DNA of 60,000 nt from Cryptomeria japonica (Eukaryota > Streptophyta > Pinopsida > Cupressales > Cupressaceae), in assembly GCF_030272615.1 (NCBI RefSeq), contig NC_081415.1:509303373-509363372 (forward strand), read 5' to 3'. Below the pieces are notes generated by a model. It saw nothing but the letters and a program-made list of their open reading frames with translations. It had not been told where the DNA came from and ran no database searches. Positions 55,132 to 60,000 of the stretch are shown in pieces. The translations under genes were made by a program, and so were the position numbers. Within the stretch, counting starts at the first letter, position 1; every line of letters starts with the position of its first letter.

Positions 55132-56340
55132 TCATTGAGTGAACAATTTGAGATGTTGTCCAGTATGAGGTAGCGTGAACGTGGTCCTAGCATCATATGC
55201 AAGGAGATAATTGTTATTGCCACAAACTTGATGAATTGAGAATGGATCAGTCCAAAGGGAATCAAACTTCCCATGCATGCCTTTAGGTTCTTGTTGCTTG
55301 TGCCAAAGAAGGACAAGATCACCAACCTTGAATTCTCTTTGCTTTTCTCTCTTGTCAAAGAGAGGCTTAACTTGCTTTTGATGTTCCTCACTCTGATCCA
55401 CCACCTGTGCACATTGTTCCTCCAATTGAGTAAGGAACATGATCCTTTTATCAATGGAACTTTCATAGGTCATGTCTTCAATAGCCTTTGGCAACCTTAA
55501 GACAGACAATTCAATAGTAATTGGAATTTCAGCATTCAACCCATACAATAGCTGAAATAGAGACATACCAATGGCCCACTTAGGTGTAATATAGTCTACC
55601 CACAAAGCATTATACAATGCCTTGTGTCATAATCATTGATTTTCATCAACCAATTTCTTGATAATGGAGACTAGGTTCTTATTGCTAGATTTTGTCTAAC
55701 CATTGCCTTGCGGGTAATAATCAGATGAATGAGCAAGAGTAATGCCATATTAAAAAAAAAATGAGTTACTTCCTAACAAGAAAAAGTGGCGTCTTTATTT
55801 GCTACAATTTTCTGTGGGACACCAAACTTGTAGATAATATTCTCTTTGAGGAAATAACATACCACCTCTGAAGTAGCATGCTTCACCAAAATAGCCTCCA
55901 CCCACTTGGTGAAGTAATCTATTGCGGTGAGAACATATGTATGACCAACACTTCAGGAGGGATTGATGGCACCAATGAAATCAATTCCCTATTTCTTGAA
56001 AGGTTCTTCAATTACAACTGGCTTCAAAGAAAGGGCCGCCAACTTTTGCTTTTCGACAAACTATTGACAAAAATTGCACTTTCACACCCACTTGTACGCA
56101 TCCTGAAAAAGTGTGGGCCAATAATATCTAGCCATAAGAATCTTGTGAGTTGTTACAAGCACTAAGACAATGTCCACCATAGGAAAAGTTGTGGAAAAAC
56201 TCCAACAATTTCCCCTGTTGTGCTTTATCAACACACCTTAAAAAAGTACCATTAATATTCCTTTTATACAAACAATTATCCCAAAGGACAAAATTTGCAA
56301 CCTTAAGCTTAATGTTCCTCTTTTTTTTTTTTTTTAATTC
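55132..56340 (-). pseudogene. E6 integrase (broken)
   Basis: The minus strand reads a degenerate zinc region (about 56300-56080), then the catalytic core (AIDYFTKWVEAILVKHATSE, FGVPQKIVANKDATF) with shifts. The C-terminal part is open from 55617 to 55132: YGLNAEIPITIELSVLRLP, FKVGDLVLLWHKQQEPKGMHG, HTGQHLKLF. The second catalytic position reads ANKDA rather than the usual SDNG, so activity is lost. The tail resembles Tat/Athila integrases. Confidence 0.8.
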
Positions 56341-56519
56341 AAATGATGAGGGAATTCTCTATATGTGAGAAAATATGCAATATTGGAGTGCCATTAATTA
56401 GTGGTGCTAACAAAGAGAACTTGAGGAAAAGATACATAAGTTTCACCTTCTTCTTCATTAGGTCTATTTTCAGCCATAAGCTGACATAAACCCTTTCTGC
56501 AAACAAGATTTGTGGGCTT

Positions 56520-56890
56520 GATCTATAGATCATACTCTTGGATATTGGCAATCCAATTACCTCTCTTGGCACCAAATTCTTGTTGAGTCAGAATTGACTT
56601 GACAACTGTATCAAGGACCAAAACAACAGTATGAGAGTTAAGGATGTAGAACCTGAAATACTTTGCTATCTTAACCACAAAAAAATCATGATTTTCCATT
56701 TGTGAGTACTTTTGTTCATGAAACTTCAATGGATAAATCATGAAAGCAATAGGGGATTCAATCCCCTCTTCATTTTTCTACATCAAAATGGTGGACATGA
56801 TATGCTCTGAAGCATAACTATACGTTGAAGGTTGGTTTTACTTTAGGACTCCAATAGAAAGTGGATTTACCTTTCATCATATCTATGATA
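56520..56890 (-). pseudogene. E6 first RNase H (broken)
   Basis: The minus strand at 56741-56523 reads MIYPLKFHEQKYSQMENHDF, then FGAKRGNWIANIQEYDL. This corresponds to the family's MIYALKKFRHYLL and GRIARWILLLQEYD. The N-terminal half upstream is shifted between frames. It follows RT directly. Confidence 0.65.
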
Positions 56891-57830
56891 CAATGAGTCT
56901 TTTCTGTAAAGTCAAGAATAAACCTGCACAGGAAATTCACTTTCCCAAAGAAAGAATGAACAATTGATTTGCTAGTAGGTAAATAAAGATTTTGAATTGA
57001 CTTGACCCTTTTGCATCAATCTTAATTCATTCTTTGGAAACAATGTGCCTAAGGTGTTTTCCTTCTATTACCCCAAAGACTGACTTCTTGGGATTGAGGG
57101 AAATACCATCCTTCTAGTTTCTCTCCAATATTTATTACAAATGATAAAGATGATTCTCACGATCCTTGGAGAAAACCATGAGATTGCCCAAGTACACAAC
57201 AATAAATCTACCAAGGATCCCTCAAAAGTCTAAGTCCATGGCCCTCTAGAAAGCAGCCACTACATTAATTATCCAAAAAGACATTCTACAATATGCAAAT
57301 GTACTCCATGGAGTTGCAAATGTAGTTTTGTGTTGATCTACTTAGATAATTGTGGGTGGGCCCTACTATTCTATGGCCCCCTACTATTCCCAAGGGTCGG
57401 GACTCACCTCAATTTGATTATAACCAAAGAAACCATCCAACATGGACATCATCTGGAATCATGTGACTGTTCGTAGTACTTGATCCATTACTGACAAAGG
57501 GTAATTATCCTTAAGTGAGAATTGTCTGAGATTCATGAAATCTACACAAATATAAATTTCTCCATTCTTCTTAGACACTAGAACTATGTTTGCTATCCAT
57601 GTTGAATGGTGGATATGAAAGATAATTCATGCATTTAACATCTTTTGAATCTTATAAAGAATTAAACTTGAAATATTTAGGTTATACTGTCATTGCTTCT
57701 GCCTAAATGGCCCTGCACCTATCTTGATGGGAATGCCATGTTGCAACTCCTTCGATTGAAAGATTTGAGGTCATCATATGAATATGCCAATACATCAATG
57801 TACTAATGTAATAATTAATTGAACTAGTCT
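56891..57830 (-). pseudogene. E6 reverse transcriptase (broken)
   Basis: Minus-strand fragments in changing frames are recognisable: MEKFIFVQI, DGFFGYN, then RFIVVYLGNLMVFSKDRENHLYHL, where YLGN replaces the catalytic YxDD, and SLNPKKSVFG. Many stops and shifts. The order shows RT downstream of the extra RNase H and upstream of RNase H and integrase. Confidence 0.7.
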
Positions 57831-58560
57831 CTTTCTTCTAGAGTGCAACTGTTACCAATATTCATAAATTTTGAATCATCTTCTGATCCAATATTATATT
57901 TATTGTATCCCATAGAAGATTCATCCACCTGTTGTTGCCTTTTAATGTAGTGATCATTTTTATCAAACAAATTTTCAAGTGAAACCAAACCTCTAGGGAT
58001 TTTATTCCCCTTCAGTTGCAAGAATTCTTCACCCTACTCAAAACTTTGATTTGATGTTGAATCATAAGAAGAAAAATTACTACCTTCAAAGTAAAAACTA
58101 TTAAAGTCATCTTTAACTTCAAAAAAATTAATGATGTGTTTATCATCATTAAAAATCTGCCAATGATCCCAATTATTAGGAACGCTTGGCCCTGAGACTA
58201 ACTCAATAGTATATTTATCTTAGCTGAAATCCTTATGGGGAATTAGGAGAGAGGTGAATGTTGCAAGAGAATCAGCCCTATCATTTAATTCCATGGGAAA
58301 TACTAAGATATTGAATGCATCGAATGTTTCAATGCTATCCCATACCAAATTTTAGTAATGCTTGAGCCCGTCATTCCTTGTTTGATATATTTTCCTTACC
58401 TGACACACCACTAGCTCAACATCACCTTGTGCATGTAGATACTTTATACCTTCCTTGTTTGCAACTTCAATTCCTAACAACAAAGATTCATATTTTGTTA
58501 TGTTGTTAGTATGTTATCCTCAATTTCAGCTTGCTCAGACAGTGGGATAACGCCTACAAA
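57824..58560 (-). pseudogene. E6 second RNase H and linker, located before RT
   Basis: The minus strand reads NNITKYESLLLGIEVANKEG (58510-58450), HAQGDVELVVCQVRKIYQ, DGLKHY, then FNILVFPMELNDRADSLATF (58320-58250) and an extended linker with SGPSVPNNWDHWQIFNDD and LQLKGNKIPRGLVSLENLFD (58021-57960). GDVELV and NDRADSLA match the extra RNase H found in Tat-like elements (D of GD, D of AD). Stops are at about 58350 and 58222. The N-terminal strand with the first Asp is missing because the copy is cut near 58570. Confidence 0.72.
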
Positions 58561-58689
58561 TTTTATCCAATTTGTAGCTTATATGCTTTATGTATGTTTT
58601 TCAAGGTAATTTGTGTCACTTACCATGTGTGATTTTCCATCTTGGAAGCTTCATTTAAATTATATTGGTCTTTTGTGTGTCTTGTAAAT

Positions 58690-59540
58690 TCTAAGTGTCT
58701 AGGTGCGATTTGGGTTTATAAACCCGAATTACACCATTTAGTCTTCCCAGTGTAAATCGGGTCTACAAACCCGAATTGCACCTCCTCCTTGCACCACTCA
58801 TCTATTCATGCACATAAGTGCACTACGGGTTTATAAACCCAAAATACACCTATTAATTATACGTGACCATTAATCATACCACAGTTTTATCGATTGTATT
58901 CGTTTTACCCAAAATCATGGAGTAGTGGGTTTTCAAACCTGAGCTCTATTGAAACAAGGGTGTTTAGGTTTTACAAACCCTAAATCACTATTATTATCAT
59001 TGCCTTACACCTTTCAGTGTTTCTAAAGTTGGTAGACCCTAACTACACCATGTTATTGGTGTTGTTCTAGCCTACAAACCCAAATGTCACCCATACATTG
59101 CCTCACGAACAACACCTTTTGGTGATGTTTGGGTCCATAGATTCGAACCAAACCTAATGTTTGGTGTAGTTCCGTCCTATGGGCCAAACAAAACCAAATG
59201 TTTTTGTCATTTCTTATGGCATTTTTCAATGTTGGTCATGCCTTCAGACCTAGCCTATACCATGGTCTTATCAATTTCGGTGTTGATTGGGTTTGTGGAC
59301 CCAAACTACACCCATATCAATAAACTTTGTTAAAGTGTAGTTCGGACCTAAGTCCTATTTACACAATAATACCTATACTTATAAAGTGTAGTTTGGGTCT
59401 ATAGACCTGATCTACACTATATCACTTTTTCATGTTCAAGTGTAAATCGGGTCTATTGACTTGAATTACACTAAATGCACACACATGTAAATAGGGTTAG
59501 TAGACCCCATTTACACTTGTTCTCCCATGATACAATGGGG
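58690..59540. repeat. E7 palindromic minisatellite, core GGGTTTATAAACCC
   Basis: About sixteen units at 40-60 bp. Clear cores are GGGTTTATAAACCCGAATT, CGGGTCTACAAACCCGAATT, GGGTTTGTGGACCCAAAC and GGGTCTATAGACCTGATC, most with a following TACACC or TACACT. The core is the same as in E6. Confidence 0.85.
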
Positions 59541-59694
59541 GTCTTGGAAACCCTAATGATACCAAATTTGGCATATGTAATGCATGGTCCTCTTCAATAC
59601 AAATGATCAGGATGGTTGATGAATTTATCCTTACAAGTGTTTATGTTTTCCTAATGCCACAGTGTTATTCTAAAGTCATAATCATCTCCACGGA

Positions 59695-59868
59695 AAAGAA
59701 AATGAACTTCAAGGAGCAAGACTCATATCCGGTCTTCCCCACTATCCTCAATGGCATCAAACATTGTGAACCGTAGATGATTCTGAAATACAGGCTACCT
59801 TGCAAGAATATAAAGAATTTCTGAAGAAGGATGATGATGATAAAAATGTGTCTCTGGACACTTAGTCA
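59695..59868 (+). pseudogene. E7 remnant of the extra ORF
   Basis: Starts with MNFKEQDSYPVFP (59702), which corresponds to MKFKKQDPYPLFP at the E6 ORF start. It ends with EYKEFLKKDDDDKN and a TAG near 59864, which corresponds to the E6 end. Around 2.4 kb of the middle is missing, and the two ends are in different frames. Confidence 0.6.
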
Positions 59869-59885
59869 TTTTTATTCATCTCTAG

Positions 59886-60000
59886 TGTAATGGCATTTTG
59901 TAATATCAATCAATACTTCAAGTGTCATTTTGTATATACAGTTTTGCATGTAACAACAACACAAGTCCAAAGTCAAATTCCTATGTTGTTGACTTAGTAA
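59886..60000 (+). mobile_element. E7 LTR start
   Basis: TGTAATGGCATTTT at 59886, then CTTCAAGTGTCATTTTGTATA and CAGTTTTGCATGTA, matching the E6 LTR read on the minus strand. Runs off the window. Confidence 0.65.

Larger units (their letters stand above)
50049..58570 (-). mobile_element. E6: Ty3/gypsy element on the minus strand, 5' part missing
   Basis: From right to left on the minus strand: second RNase H (about 58560-58190), RT (about 57830-56890), RNase H (about 56880-56520), integrase (about 56340-55132), palindromic spacer (55131-53605), extra ORF (53604-51084) and a 1000-bp 3' LTR (51048-50049). Gag, protease and the 5' LTR are absent; the copy stops near 58570 where E7 sequence begins in the opposite orientation. 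It is heavily mutated. Confidence 0.78.
58571..60000 (+). mobile_element. E7: plus-strand fragment of the E6 family
   Basis: Reading on the plus strand: palindrome array (58690-59540), remnant of the extra ORF (59695-59868) and the start of an LTR (59886-60000). These are the same blocks, in the same order, as E6 53.7 to 50.9 kb on the minus strand, so E6 and E7 face each other. The exact junction between 58560 and 58690 cannot be fixed by eye. Confidence 0.7.

Overview
The window looks like nuclear DNA of a seed plant with a large, repeat-filled genome. A gymnosperm is plausible, but I cannot prove it from sequence. It is AT-rich and shows no ordinary single-copy host gene, RNA gene or CRISPR array. 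Nearly every base belongs to LTR retrotransposons inserted into one another. Names used below: E0 = oldest Tat-like Ty3/gypsy host element; E1 = minus-strand LTR at the left edge; E2 = chromovirus; E3 = Ty1/copia element on the minus strand; E4 = outer Tat-like element; E5 = inner Tat-like element; E6 = minus-strand Ty3/gypsy element; E7 = plus-strand fragment related to E6.

Layout: 1-1753 E1 LTR (minus). 1754-2026 probable E0 fragment. 2027-8353 left part of E2 (LTR, gag, PR, RT, RH, INT, chromodomain). 8354-12686 left part of E3 (LTR, RH, RT, INT on minus). 12687-25475 left part of E4 (LTR, leader, gag-PR-pol, 3' region). 25476-41774 complete E5. 41775-42980 right end of E4. 42981-45819 right part of E3 (PR, gag, LTR). 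45820-47573 right end of E2. 47574-50048 E0 (antisense plant-mobile-domain pseudogene, then the start of its 3' LTR). 50049-about 58570 E6 (LTR, extra ORF, palindrome array, INT, RH, RT, extra RNase H, all minus). About 58570-60000 E7. The nesting is shown by target-site duplications: CTTAC for E5 in E4, CTTAT for E4 in E3, AGTGG for E3 in E2, and a decayed GCACT/GTACC for E2 in E0. LTR divergence rises outward in the same order.

The Tat-like elements E4 and E5 encode one long gag-protease-G-patch-RT-RNaseH-second RNaseH-integrase polyprotein, now broken by stops and frameshifts. Most stops for which the other copy shows the intact codon are C-to-T or G-to-A changes. The most unusual cargo is an antisense two-exon gene for a plant mobile domain (PMD) protein between pol and the 3' LTR of E5. 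Its 22-codon first exon is also kept in E4, which has lost exon 2. E0 carries a more decayed PMD gene in the same place and orientation.

Other structure that gene calls do not explain: CG-rich repeats in the E4/E5 leaders whose reverse complement is arrayed near the 3' end; a hairpin just before the polypurine tract with a compensatory base-pair change; ladders of AT palindromes in the U3 regions; arrays of palindromic GGGTCTATAGACCC-like units in E6 and E7; and a long unknown ORF in the env position of E6. Nothing in the window appears to be an intact, autonomous coding unit.
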